A DNA stretch of 35,292 bases from a bacterium. Its GTDB lineage: Bacteria; Chloroflexota; Dormibacteria; UBA8260; Bog-877. A program made the position numbers and the translations under genes. Shown one piece after another: positions 16,351-24,174 of the stretch. The notes below the pieces were generated by a model. The model saw only the letters and a list, made by a program, of their open reading frames with translations. It ran no database searches and was not told the origin of the DNA. Where the stretch lies: the NCBI GenBank assembly GCA_021791345.1, contig JAJYWT010000213.1, forward strand, positions 1 to 35,292. Direction: 5' to 3'. Numbering within the stretch: the stretch's first letter is position 1; every line of letters begins with the position of its first letter.

Positions 16351-16638
16351 TCAGGGGGAGCTGGCGGAACAGCTGCTGGTGGTGCAGGCGGTGTTGCTCC
16401 CGGAGAGCCCCTCAACGAAGCTGAGGATGGCGCCCTCATTGACCAGCAGCAGCACTCCCAACAGGACCGTCACCAAGCCCTGGATCGCAGCCGCCCGCCG
16501 CTGACTGTTGTCCAGAGAGGTCATGTAGCGAATCGCCGCGAAGCTGAGGCAGAGGACCGCGACCGCGCCCAGCGCCAGCGTGGTGACGGTGTGGATGAGA
16601 TTGTCCAGGCCGGCGGTGAACGATGCCAGGATCAGCAA
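16351..16638 (-). CDS. VirB2/TrbC-like pilin-type membrane protein
   Basis: 95 residues: a short N-terminus, helix 1 (LIHTVTTLALGAVAVLCLSFAAIRYM), a positively charged loop (SLDNSQRRAAAIQG), and helix 2 (LVTVLLGVLLLVNEGAIL), then a Ser/Cys-rich tail. Two helices joined by a short loop containing a RYM-like exit are the mark of TrbC/VirB2 proteins, which form pili or a small channel subunit. No long leader peptide is seen, as often in Gram-positive versions. I use TTG at 16638, seven bases after GGAGG; a longer TTG start at 16689 has no site. It overlaps the VirD4/TraG stop by seven bases. Confidence 0.8.
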   Translation of the reverse strand: MLILASFTAGLDNLIHTVTTLALGAVAVLCLSFAAIRYMTSLDNSQRRAAAIQGLVTVLLGVLLLVNEGAILSFVEGLSGSNTACTTSSCSASSP

Positions 16639-18347
16639 GGTGGGGCCTCCAGAGGAGTCTTGACAGGTTCGCCAACTTCGTCCTCCCAAGCGAGCCTGGG
16701 AGTCCTAGGGCCAGGCTGGAGGTTGCGGCAACCCCGGACCTCAAGGGGCCGGCCGGCCGCGGGGGTGGGGACGCTGCCCGGCCTCAGCGGCAGGGCCACC
16801 AGCTGGCGCAGGGTCCGATCCCGATACCAGCGCCGCTGCCTGATCACCGCCGGGTGGCCGCTCCCGCGCAGGATCAGGGCTCGGTCTTCCGGCAGGCGCC
16901 GGATCGCATCGGGCGCCATGAGCGGGTGGGAGCTCACCGGCTCGTCGGCGCGGTCCGGCTCGCGCCGGTGCAGGGTGGCCATCCCCGCCAGCCGGCTGGT
17001 GCTCTCCAGAAGGTCGTTCTCGGAGATCCCCGCCAGCAGCAGCTTGGTCCGGCAGTTCGCCCACAGCAACGAGGCTGTCTCCGGTCCGTAGGTTCCCCGG
17101 ATCGAGCTGAGGTCCTGCCCCATCAGCATCATCCTGACCCCCTGCGAACGGCCCAGCTGCACCAGCGCCGGCAGTTCAGGCAGCAGGGTCAGCTGGGCAA
17201 ACTCGTCGAGCACGAAGAGGACCGGGACTGGGGGCGGCGCCGAGTAGATCGCGCGCCAGCAGGACGCCAGCAGGGCGCTCACCAGACCCCGAAGAAGCGG
17301 GGCGTCGTGGGGCGTCACCACGCAGTAGAGGGACTTGAGCTCGCCCTTGACCAGGTCGCCCACCTCGAAGGTGCTGCTCGAGGTCGCCTCCGCCACCAGC
17401 TCGGTTGCGTAGGGGGCGAGCTTGGCCACCAGGGTCGCCACGACCCCCATGGCGGTGCGATCGCCACCGCTGGTGGCGCCCTGGACCAGGCGCCGGGCGA
17501 CCGGGTGGGTGAGCTCTCCCGCGATCTCCTCGGCGGGAACCAGCTGCAGGATTCCCAACAGGTCGCCCACGTCCATCCCGGTCACCGCCCCCTCGATCAA
17601 CAGCCCCTGGAGCAGCTGAAGCGCAAGGTCATGCCAGAACGGCTCCTTGTCGGGTGGCCGGCCCATCAGCAATCCCGCCGTGCGCAGGGCGTCTTCCGAG
17701 CTGTGGACCGAGCTGACCGGGCTCCAGCTGTCCGAGGGCGACATCAGGGGCGCGAAGATCGCCGTCCGCCCCAGCCGCCGCCGGGCGGCCAGGGTGGCGC
17801 GCACCAGCTCCCCCTTGGGGTCGGTGACCACCACCGCCCCCTGCCACTCCAGGATCGCCGGGATGGCCAGCCCGCTCGACTTCCCGGACCCGGTCGGCCC
17901 CAGGACCAGCAGGTGATCCTCCACAGGCAGGCGCACCGGCACCAGGCGGTGGGTTCCCAGGCGGACCCGGGCCGAGCCACGGCCACCGCGGAAGGGGCGC
18001 AGGTCCCGTCGGCCGGCGCGTCGGGCTGAGCCCAGCAGTCCGGGCCGCAGCGGGCTTCGCCACTTCAGCCGGGCGAGCATCACCAGCAGGCAAGCCACCG
18101 CCAGCGCCAGCCCGACCGCTGCGTACCCTGACCAGGCTCGCCAGATGGTCGGGCCCATCCCGGCCCCCATGCCGGCGCCCTCCCCACGGAGCTGCTCCAG
18201 CGAGCGGATGGCGAGGATGGCCAGGCCCAGGCCCACCAGGGCCCCGGACCCTCCCGCTCCTGGCTGCCACCCGGATGCGCCTTGCTTTCCCACTATCAAT
18301 GAATGGGTCCGCCCACCGCCAGGAGCTGGTGGCGGGGCTCGCGACAC
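16632..18347 (-). CDS. VirD4/TraG coupling-protein ATPase
   Basis: 571 residues. Two N-terminal membrane helices (about 36-48 and 74-92) lead into the nucleotide domain with Walker A GPTGSGKS at about 150-157 and VVVTDPKGEL. The PFWHDLALQLLQGLL segment of TraG/VirD4 proteins follows, then Walker B VLFVLDEFAQL at about 376-386, and the MMLMGQDLSSIRG and NCRTKLLL motifs. VirD4 delivers substrates (DNA-relaxase complexes or effector proteins) to the channel. It is the first gene of the T4SS operon. The start is uncertain: GTG 18347, TTG 18299 and GTG 18293 are in frame and none has a good ribosome site. No relaxase gene accompanies it. Confidence 0.92.
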   Translation of the reverse strand: MSRAPPPAPGGGRTHSLIVGKQGASGWQPGAGGSGALVGLGLAILAIRSLEQLRGEGAGMGAGMGPTIWRAWSGYAAVGLALAVACLLVMLARLKWRSPLRPGLLGSARRAGRRDLRPFRGGRGSARVRLGTHRLVPVRLPVEDHLLVLGPTGSGKSSGLAIPAILEWQGAVVVTDPKGELVRATLAARRRLGRTAIFAPLMSPSDSWSPVSSVHSSEDALRTAGLLMGRPPDKEPFWHDLALQLLQGLLIEGAVTGMDVGDLLGILQLVPAEEIAGELTHPVARRLVQGATSGGDRTAMGVVATLVAKLAPYATELVAEATSSSTFEVGDLVKGELKSLYCVVTPHDAPLLRGLVSALLASCWRAIYSAPPPVPVLFVLDEFAQLTLLPELPALVQLGRSQGVRMMLMGQDLSSIRGTYGPETASLLWANCRTKLLLAGISENDLLESTSRLAGMATLHRREPDRADEPVSSHPLMAPDAIRRLPEDRALILRGSGHPAVIRQRRWYRDRTLRQLVALPLRPGSVPTPAAGRPLEVRGCRNLQPGPRTPRLAWEDEVGEPVKTPLEAPPC

Positions 18348-18404
18348 CGCTCAACAGGCCGGTTGCCCTTGTGTTACAGGCCATTGCCGGACCGGTGCAG
18401 GAAC

Positions 18405-18443
18405 TTGCACTCAGCGACGTCTGCCAAATCTAGACTGGGGTTC
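18405..18443 (+). promoter_or_regulatory. Candidate promoter of the response-regulator gene
   Basis: TTGCAC at 18405-18410 and TAGACT at 18431-18436 resemble -35 and -10 boxes, although the 20-base spacer is long. The -10 ends seven bases before the GTG at 18444, which would give a leaderless transcript; no ribosome site is present. The T4SS operon diverges from the same intergenic region, so a shared control region is plausible. Confidence 0.4.
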
Positions 18444-18929
18444 GTGCCCGCTCGAGCATCGTCCCCCCGCCTCCTGCGCCGTCCCTCCGGAGAGCGCACC
18501 ATCCTGGTTGCGGATCGGGATGAGCTCGCCCGCACCGCGACCGCCGCCATCCTGAAGCGGTTGAACTTCGAGGTGGTGGAGGCAGACTCCTCCCGGTCCG
18601 CACTCCACCAGGCCCGCAACGGCCCGTACTCGTGCGTCATCCTGGATCTCAACCTCATGGACGGCGGATCCTTCGACCTCTGCCGCCGGCTGCTGGGGAA
18701 GGCGGGATGGAACTGGACCCCCGTCATCTTCACCAGTGCGCGCCAACCGCAGGTGGACCTGCGCCTGGAGCTGCTGGCCGGCGGCTTCGGACATCTGGCC
18801 AAGCCCTTCAGGGCGGATCAGCTGTTGGCCTGTCTCGGCGACGCTCTGGCGATGGCCGGGGAGATGGAGTCCTCCCGGCCCGACCGGGGCCTTGCGCTCA
18901 CCAAGGCGGAGGCGGCCGTCGGCCGCTGA
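18444..18929 (+). CDS. Single-domain response regulator (CheY-like)
   Basis: 161 residues with one receiver domain. An acidic pair (D24, D26 in VADRDE), the phospho-acceptor D68 in CVILDLNLMDGG, the Thr/Ser switch in VIFTSAR (97-98) and K120 in HLAKPFRADQL are all present, so phosphotransfer should work. There is no DNA-binding or enzymatic output domain; about 20 basic residues precede the receiver and 25 follow it. No histidine kinase is nearby, so it is an orphan. GTG 18444 is chosen because the receiver begins shortly after and a -10 box sits just upstream; a reading from 18303 would overlap the T4SS operon start. It is divergent from the VirD4 gene. Confidence 0.82.
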   Translation: MPARASSPRLLRRPSGERTILVADRDELARTATAAILKRLNFEVVEADSSRSALHQARNGPYSCVILDLNLMDGGSFDLCRRLLGKAGWNWTPVIFTSARQPQVDLRLELLAGGFGHLAKPFRADQLLACLGDALAMAGEMESSRPDRGLALTKAEAAVGR

Positions 18930-18962
18930 ATCTCAGCCGGACCCGGAAGTCGGGCTCGGAGC

Positions 18963-21092
18963 TCACCCCGGTGGGGATGCCGATACGGAGGGACTCGGCT
19001 GCGGGCTCGGGGTCGCCGTGGGCGTCGGCGTGGCCTGGGGCGTGGGGGTCGCCTGGGGCGTGGGAGTCGGTGACGGCGCCTCCGTCCCTCCGCCCAGGAC
19101 CTGGTAGGTCGGCCCGGTGCCGGGCAGGTAGTAGTTGGTCTGCCCGTTGCTGTACTGGGCGATCAGCCCGGTGGGGGTTTTGTACCAGCTGTTGGGGGTA
19201 TTCGCGAGTGCGTATTCCATGAACTGGTTCCAGAGGCTGGCGGCGCCGCTGATCCCGTTGATGCCGCCCCCATACATCGGTTGGTCATTGGCGTTGCCGA
19301 CCCAGGTTGCCCCCACCAGGGTCGGGGTCCAGCCCACCGCCAGGTTGTCCCGGTAGCTGTTGGAGGTCCCGGTCTTGATCGCGGCGGTGTGGCCGGGAAG
19401 GACGAGGGGTGTGTCCGGCCCGAACGCCAGCAGGCGGTTGCTGTTGCGGGAGAGGATCGTGTTCATGATGTAGGCGACCTGGGGCGACATCGCCTGCTGC
19501 GCCTGGGGGTGGGCCGCGTAGATCACCTGGCCGCTCTGGTCGACCACCTTGACCACGAAGTACGCCGGATGCAGCACCCCCTGGGCCGCCAGCACCGACC
19601 CCGCCTGGGCGGTCTCCCACAGCGGGATCGGGTAGGCGCCGAGGGTCATGCTGGGCCCGTACTTGGATGCCGGTCCGGGGAGGGTCGTCACCCCCATGGC
19701 ACGAGCCATCGCCAGCACCCTGGGGATCCCCACCGCCAGCTCGACCCGCACCGCGGGCACGTTCAGCGAGTTGCCGAGGGCGACCTGGATCGGAACCACC
19801 CCCGCGTAAGTGCCCTCGTAGTCGTGGACCACGAACGGTCCACCCCCGGGACCTCCGGTGGGCAGCGAGAAGGGGCTGTCCAGCACCGGGGTCGTCATGG
19901 TGATCTTGTGCGCGGTGAGTGCGGCCGAGTAGGTGTAGAGCTTGAAGGTCGATCCCGGCTGGCGGGGGACCGCCGCCATGTCGATCTGGCCCCCGGGCAC
20001 ATTCGCCCCCGCGCCCCCCACCCAGACCTCGATCTGGCCGTTGGCCGGGTTCTCCGCCACCAGCGCGCCGTCGGTCATGTGCATCGCCTGATGGCGGGCG
20101 ATGTCCGCGGTCACCATCTGCTGGGCGACCTGGTTCAGGTGCAGGTTGAGGCTGGTGTACACCTTGAGCCCCATCGTGGAGTAGCGCGAGCCGTAACGGG
20201 CCAGCAGCCATGACTTGACCTGGTCGACGAAGTAGGGCGCGTTGTCGACCGGCGCCTCGCTTCCCGAGGTCAGGGCCGGTGGTTTGGCCAGGATCGCGCG
20301 GGCCGCCGACTCGCTGAGGCCACTGTACTTGACCATGGCCGCGACCACCGCCTGCTGCCGGATCCGGGCGGCCGCCAGGTTGGTGATGGGATCCAGGTAG
20401 GACGGCGCCGGCAGCAGCCCGGCCAGCAGCGTCGCCTGTTCCGGGGTCAGCTGGCTGGCGCTCACCCCGAAGTAGGTCTCGCTGGCGGCCTGGATCCCCG
20501 TCGCGCCCTGGCCGAAGTAAACGTCGTTGAGGTAGTCGTCGAGGATCTGCGGCTTGCTCAGCCGGGAGGTGAGCTCGTTGCCGTACAGGATCTCCTTGAC
20601 CTTGTAGGCGATCGACTTGTTGTCGTGCAGGTAGAGGATCTTGGCGACCTGTTCGGGGATGGTGCTGGCTCCCTGAGCGGCGCTGTGATGGATGAGGTCG
20701 AAGATCCCGGCCTCCACGATCCGCCCCACGTCGAAGCTCGGGGCGGTCCAGAAGGTGTGGTCCTCGATGTCCACGATCGCCGTCCGCATCACCGGCGCGA
20801 TCTGGCTGAGCGGCACCGGGATGCGGCTCGAGCCCGCGGGGTGCAGATCGGCGATGACCTGGTTGCCCTGTCCGTAGATCACCGTGTCCGTGGGCAGGGC
20901 GACTCCGCCAGGCAGGGCGCTGTACGCGCGCGCCAGGGCGGTCAGGGGAACGCTGAGAATCACCAGCCCCGCCAGCCCCGCCAGCGCCACGACCGCGACC
21001 CAGCGGCGCCAGCTCCACCCGCCGAAGGCTGACCCGCCGCGACGGCGCCGGACGCTCGCTCGGGTGCGGGTCTGCAGGTTGATCTCTCGCAT
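18963..21092 (-). CDS. Class A penicillin-binding protein (GT51 + transpeptidase)
   Basis: 709 residues. A basic cytoplasmic N-terminus and one membrane helix (about 30-55) precede a GT51 glycosyltransferase domain with E110-D in IEDHTFW, QGASTIPEQVAK and KVKEILYGNELTSRLSKPQILDDYLNDVYFG. The transpeptidase domain carries the STFK catalytic serine (381-384), SLN (443-445) and KTGTS (573-577). The tail of about 45 residues is Pro/Thr/Ser-rich. It builds glycan strands and cross-links peptides outside the membrane. The transpeptidase motifs are canonical; the GT51 motifs deviate (see findings). The ATG has no ribosome site, and a long inverted repeat begins ten bases upstream. Confidence 0.93.
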   Translation of the reverse strand: MREINLQTRTRASVRRRRGGSAFGGWSWRRWVAVVALAGLAGLVILSVPLTALARAYSALPGGVALPTDTVIYGQGNQVIADLHPAGSSRIPVPLSQIAPVMRTAIVDIEDHTFWTAPSFDVGRIVEAGIFDLIHHSAAQGASTIPEQVAKILYLHDNKSIAYKVKEILYGNELTSRLSKPQILDDYLNDVYFGQGATGIQAASETYFGVSASQLTPEQATLLAGLLPAPSYLDPITNLAAARIRQQAVVAAMVKYSGLSESAARAILAKPPALTSGSEAPVDNAPYFVDQVKSWLLARYGSRYSTMGLKVYTSLNLHLNQVAQQMVTADIARHQAMHMTDGALVAENPANGQIEVWVGGAGANVPGGQIDMAAVPRQPGSTFKLYTYSAALTAHKITMTTPVLDSPFSLPTGGPGGGPFVVHDYEGTYAGVVPIQVALGNSLNVPAVRVELAVGIPRVLAMARAMGVTTLPGPASKYGPSMTLGAYPIPLWETAQAGSVLAAQGVLHPAYFVVKVVDQSGQVIYAAHPQAQQAMSPQVAYIMNTILSRNSNRLLAFGPDTPLVLPGHTAAIKTGTSNSYRDNLAVGWTPTLVGATWVGNANDQPMYGGGINGISGAASLWNQFMEYALANTPNSWYKTPTGLIAQYSNGQTNYYLPGTGPTYQVLGGGTEAPSPTPTPQATPTPQATPTPTATPSPQPSPSVSASPPG
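19033..19068 (-). repeat. Two 18-bp direct repeats in the PBP tail
   Basis: Positions 19033-19050 and 19051-19068 are the same 18-bp unit with one mismatch. They encode two copies of a TPTPQA-like hexapeptide inside the Pro/Thr-rich C-terminal tail of the PBP. Such repeats can vary in copy number by slippage. Confidence 0.7.
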
Positions 21093-21101
21093 GATTGTCG
21101 A

Positions 21102-21184
21102 TTGGGCACGGCGCGGGGCCAGCGGCCACTGGTTTCCCAGGACCCGGCCAGGCGGGGGAGGCGCTCATCGCGCGCCGTGCCCAA
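21102..21184. repeat. 14-bp perfect inverted repeat, 55-bp spacer, before the PBP gene
   Basis: TTGGGCACGGCGCG at 21102-21115 is the exact reverse complement of 21171-21184. On the minus strand the pair lies ten bases upstream of the PBP start codon, so a transcript starting further upstream would fold a long GC-rich stem directly before translation. No flanking target duplication is seen. It could be a leader structure, a protein-binding pair or a tiny repeat element. Confidence 0.65.
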
Positions 21185-21323
21185 CCCTAGCAACGCACCG
21201 AGGTGCCGTTTGGTTTCGATCCATCTCTTCGCCGGGGGGCCACACCGGGCCGTCCTCGCCTTTGCAGGACAATCAGCGCCTGAGGAGCAGCGTCGGAGCT
21301 GCAGTGGGTCTGGGAGGTGATGC

Positions 21324-21845
21324 TTGAGCGAGGAGCAGGGCCAGGGCCCGGCGGCGATGCCGGTGCTGAGCCCCCCCCGCCGGGGCGCCAATTGGCGCGT
21401 CACCGGGCTGGCTGCCGGCATCCTGCTGATCCTGGTGCTGCTGAAGCTGGTGACCAGCCATCCCCAGCCCCGCCCCTCTCATCTCAGCCCCACCGGCGCT
21501 GCGGTCGGTTACATCGACGCTCTGCGTTCGCGCAACCTGGCGAGCCTGCAGAGCTATCTCGCTCCCGCGGAGAGGGGGCGCGCGGCCGAGGAGCTGGCCT
21601 CGCTTCGCGCCGACCACGTCCTGCTGGTCTCCCCGGTCGTGGAGAGCGCGATCGGGGAGGGTGCCTCCATGACGGTGGCGATCACTGTGGAAGTGTGCTA
21701 TCGCCACCGCGCCGCGCGCTCCTACACCTGCCAGCTGATCCAGCACGAGCCGCTGGGGCTGCCCTCGGCGCTGCAGAGTGTCGAGGTGCACAAGCGCTGG
21801 TACATCAGCACCGTGCTCGATCCGGAGCCGCTCGCGCGGCAGTGA
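21324..21845 (+). CDS. Membrane-anchored protein of unknown function
   Basis: 173 residues. A short Pro-rich cytoplasmic N-terminus is followed by one hydrophobic helix (about 26-45, VTGLAAGILLILVLLKLV). The extracytoplasmic domain begins with a helix containing AVGYIDALRSRNLASLQSYL, followed by beta strands (HVLLVSPVVESAI, MTVAITVEVCYRH, EVHKRWYISTVL). That is an NTF2-like layout common in lipoprotein-like or anchored accessory proteins. The TTG start is decided by GGAGGTGA, a near-perfect ribosome site six bases upstream. It is divergent from the PBP gene and shares its upstream region, so a cell-wall role is possible but unproven. Confidence 0.75.
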   Translation: MSEEQGQGPAAMPVLSPPRRGANWRVTGLAAGILLILVLLKLVTSHPQPRPSHLSPTGAAVGYIDALRSRNLASLQSYLAPAERGRAAEELASLRADHVLLVSPVVESAIGEGASMTVAITVEVCYRHRAARSYTCQLIQHEPLGLPSALQSVEVHKRWYISTVLDPEPLARQ

Positions 21846-22249
21846 CCTCAGCCAGCCCGGCTGCCACCCCCGAGAGTGGGGGTGACCTGCCGTTCGGGAT
21901 CCAGCAACCGATCGATCTCCTCGGCCTTGAGTTCGGCGGCGAATCCCACGTGAGGTGAATTCGGGACGCCCCTGGCTTTCGAGGGGGTGCCTGGCAACCC
22001 AACCCAGGTGGGCGCAGACAGATTCCGATGATTCGGTGGATAGAGGGTGCGGGACCGGCAGACTCGGAGGCGGTCGGGCTGCGCCAGACATAAGTCGCCG
22101 AGCACCACGGTCAGTCGGTCAGCTACCGGCAATTGACGTACCACCGGGCTGCGCACGGCCGAGCCGATCCGCAGCTTAGTAGCCGGAACGGAATAACGTG
22201 AGCGAAGGGGCATACCACTGCATGTAGGGGGTAGGCAGGGAATGCTCCA
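21846..22249. other. Gene-poor stretch at the left edge of the IS island
   Basis: No gene can be supported with confidence. CACCCCC at 21865-21871 pairs with GGGGGTG at 21878-21884 and could terminate the preceding gene. A minus-strand open frame (21848-22213) ends in a plausible helical segment (FAAELKAEEIDRLLDPERQ) but has Pro/Arg-rich noise before it and no ribosome site; it may be a decayed gene fragment. The right part probably holds the left end of the ISAzo13-type element. Confidence 0.4.
21865..21884 (+). terminator. Candidate terminator hairpin
   Basis: A 7-bp perfect GC stem (CACCCCC/GGGGGTG) with a 6-base loop lies 20 bases after the stop of the anchored protein gene. No T run follows, so termination strength is uncertain. 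Confidence 0.45.
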
Positions 22250-23467
22250 CTACGGAGGGGCCTGGGCCGTCGGCGAGATCGTGTAGTTCCACTCTCCGTG
22301 GAAGGGGTGGGGCGAGACGGGAAGGCCGGCGAAGTCTGCGTCGCTGATACGCACCCCAGACGGGTAGTTCCCCGTGTCGAGCGCCGCCTTCACTTGCAGG
22401 CCGCTGCGAGTGGTGGTCGCACCGATCAGTTCAACGATGACTTCGTGGCTGACCAGGGGCTGTCCTCGCCAGTTGCTGCTGATGTGGGAGAAGAGCCGAT
22501 GCTCAATCTTGTTCCACTTGCTGGTTCCTGGCGGGAAATGTCCGACCGTGATGGTGAGTCCGAACTCCCGTGCGAGCTTCGCCAGTTCCCATTTCCAAAG
22601 CCGCAGCCTATAGCCGTTGCTGCCGCCGCCATCCGCACAGATCTGCAACTCTTGGGCTGCGGGATAGGCCGCCTGTCCCACCTGTTGCCACCACCGGCGA
22701 ATGCTCTCCACGGCAAATGTACCGGTGTCATGGTCCGTACCCACATTGACCCAGCCGCTGTCCGCAGCCAGGTCATAGACCCCGTACGGAATCGCCATTC
22801 CCAGTCCTGGATCCATGAAGTCATGGACGTTTACCCGCTCCGGCTCGCCGTGGCGGCGCCACTGGCGACCTGCGTTCTTGAAGGGACCGACCAACTCCTT
22901 CTTCTTGGTGTCCACAGAGATTACCGGCGCACCTGCCGCCAAACTCTCGCGGACTCGCTTATTGAGATAACGGAACTGCGCGTCGCGATCGGCGTGCTGG
23001 CGGCCCTCCAAGGCCTTGGCATTGCCTTGCAGGCTGTAACCCGAGCTGCGCAGCAGTTCCCCCACCACTCGGTGACTGACCGGATGGCCTTGGGCTGTGA
23101 GCACGTCGGCCAGCTGGCGGGTGCTCTTGCAGGTCCAACGCAGAGGGCTTTCCGGGTCGCCTCTGGTGTCCGGGTCCACCAGGGCATCGAGAGCTGCGAT
23201 CAGCCCGGGATCTTTCACCTGTGCGGGCTTGCGGCCACCGCCTGGTCGGCGGGACCGGGTCAGCTGCTCGGACTGGGGCGGGTGCTCCAACTCCTCCATG
23301 CCCTTCATGACGGTGGTCCGCGACACCCCCGCCGCTTCGGCTACCTGGGATACGCCGCCCCAGCCCTGACTCCGCGCGTGAGCCCCGTACAGCAGCCGCC
23401 GCTGCCGCTCCGCCAGGTGGGGCGCCACAGCTTTGAAGATCTCCGCCAGGCGCGAGTCCGCGACCAC
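22250..23467 (-). mobile_element. ISAzo13-type transposase gene
   Basis: A full-length-looking 405-residue DDE transposase. An N-terminal helix-turn-helix part (GGVSQVAEAAGVSRTTVMKGMEEL) and a PGGGRKP hinge precede the RNase H-like core. The core has VISVDTKKKELVGPFKNAGR for the first Asp, LQICADGGGSNGYR for the second and the Glu in TSKWNKIEHRLFSHIS. These segments are characteristic of ISAzo13-family transposases. GC content is lower than in the neighbours, as expected for a mobile gene. Terminal inverted repeats could not be fixed by eye; imperfect similarity exists between about 22210 and the complement of about 23510. The start GTG at 23467 has AGGGAG directly before it. The frame is intact, so it may be active. 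Confidence 0.9.
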
Positions 23468-24174
23468 CTCCCTATTGTGGCAGCCCTGAGCCTATTTGTC
23501 TAGTTTATTACGTGGCGATGCCTTAGGCCGAGCCGGCAACGTCGAACGCGAGTGGTGGCTCGACCGGGACGCAGCGCTTTCCTGGCCCGCGAGTTGCCCT
23601 GGCAGCTTGAGCTCCTCAAGGAGAAGCTAAGAAGACGGCTGCTCACCATCCCGGACTCGATCTTGGCGCGGCTCCCCTTTGGCCGTTCGCCCACCCCAGC
23701 TGGGCCCCTGTCGTCGCAGTCGTGCTGAACGAGCCTGCGGTACGGCGTATGTTCTGGCGGTTTGTCATCTCTGAAAGGGGTACCCGTTGTCAAACCCCTC
23801 CTCCAAATTCGTGCAGCTGGACTCGAGGGCTGAGAGCCGAATGACCCGCGGCGAGAAGGGTACGCTCAACTGACCCACCGCAAGGCGGGCTCTGCCGGCC
23901 ACGAGGTGCGTGGTCAGCCGATGGTCGCGGTAACCGGGGTGCGCAACCTCCCGGTCGGGGTAGATGGGTAGGACCGTGAGCGAGCCAGGACTCCAGACCG
24001 ATTCGGTCTTGCTGAGGGCTGTCCCCGTCCGGGGAAGCCTGTCATCTCTGCGCCCCGCCAAGGCGGCATGGAGCGATACGGCAACGGCGCGGTGGGCTCA
24101 ATCAAGCGAACGGCCACGCCTTGCGGGGGCCAGACAAACCGGCGAGCACGCATCGAGCCGGGTCCGAACAGCCA
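23468..24174. other. Non-coding IS spacer with structured right half
   Basis: No complete gene is supported. In 23560-23725 one plus-strand frame reads FLARELPWQLELLKEKLRRR...PDSILARLPFG up to a stop, which looks like the 3-prime end of a lost gene. From about 23870 to 24174, downstream of the IS110 gene on its strand, there are several short perfect stems: CCACG/CGTGG at 23899-23913, AGACCGATTCGGTCT at 23995-24009, TCCCC/GGGGA at 24022-24035, and CCGCC/GGCGG near 24055-24066. This is a candidate IS-associated structured RNA region. Confidence 0.45.

Noticed and set aside
10889..18347. Calling the T4SS operon an integrative conjugative element
   Set aside because: No relaxase, integrase, att repeats, tRNA junction or cargo in the window, and GC content matches the chromosome.
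19033..19068. Direct repeats resembling the start of a CRISPR-like or satellite array
   Set aside because: Only two 18-bp units without spacers, in frame inside the Pro/Thr tail of the PBP. No CRISPR array or cas gene is seen anywhere in the window.
21846..22249. Search for tRNA or other RNA genes in the larger gaps
   Set aside because: No cloverleaf with TTCRANT-type T-loop and matching acceptor arms could be recognised here or in the other intergenic regions.
23765..24061. A 98-codon frame downstream of the IS110 transposase
   Set aside because: No ribosome site, no recognisable motif, and it lies across the hairpin-rich region better explained as non-coding IS sequence.
23870..24174. Group II intron as the source of the hairpins
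   Set aside because: No reverse transcriptase frame and no recognisable domain V; the adjacent intact IS110 gene is a simpler explanation.
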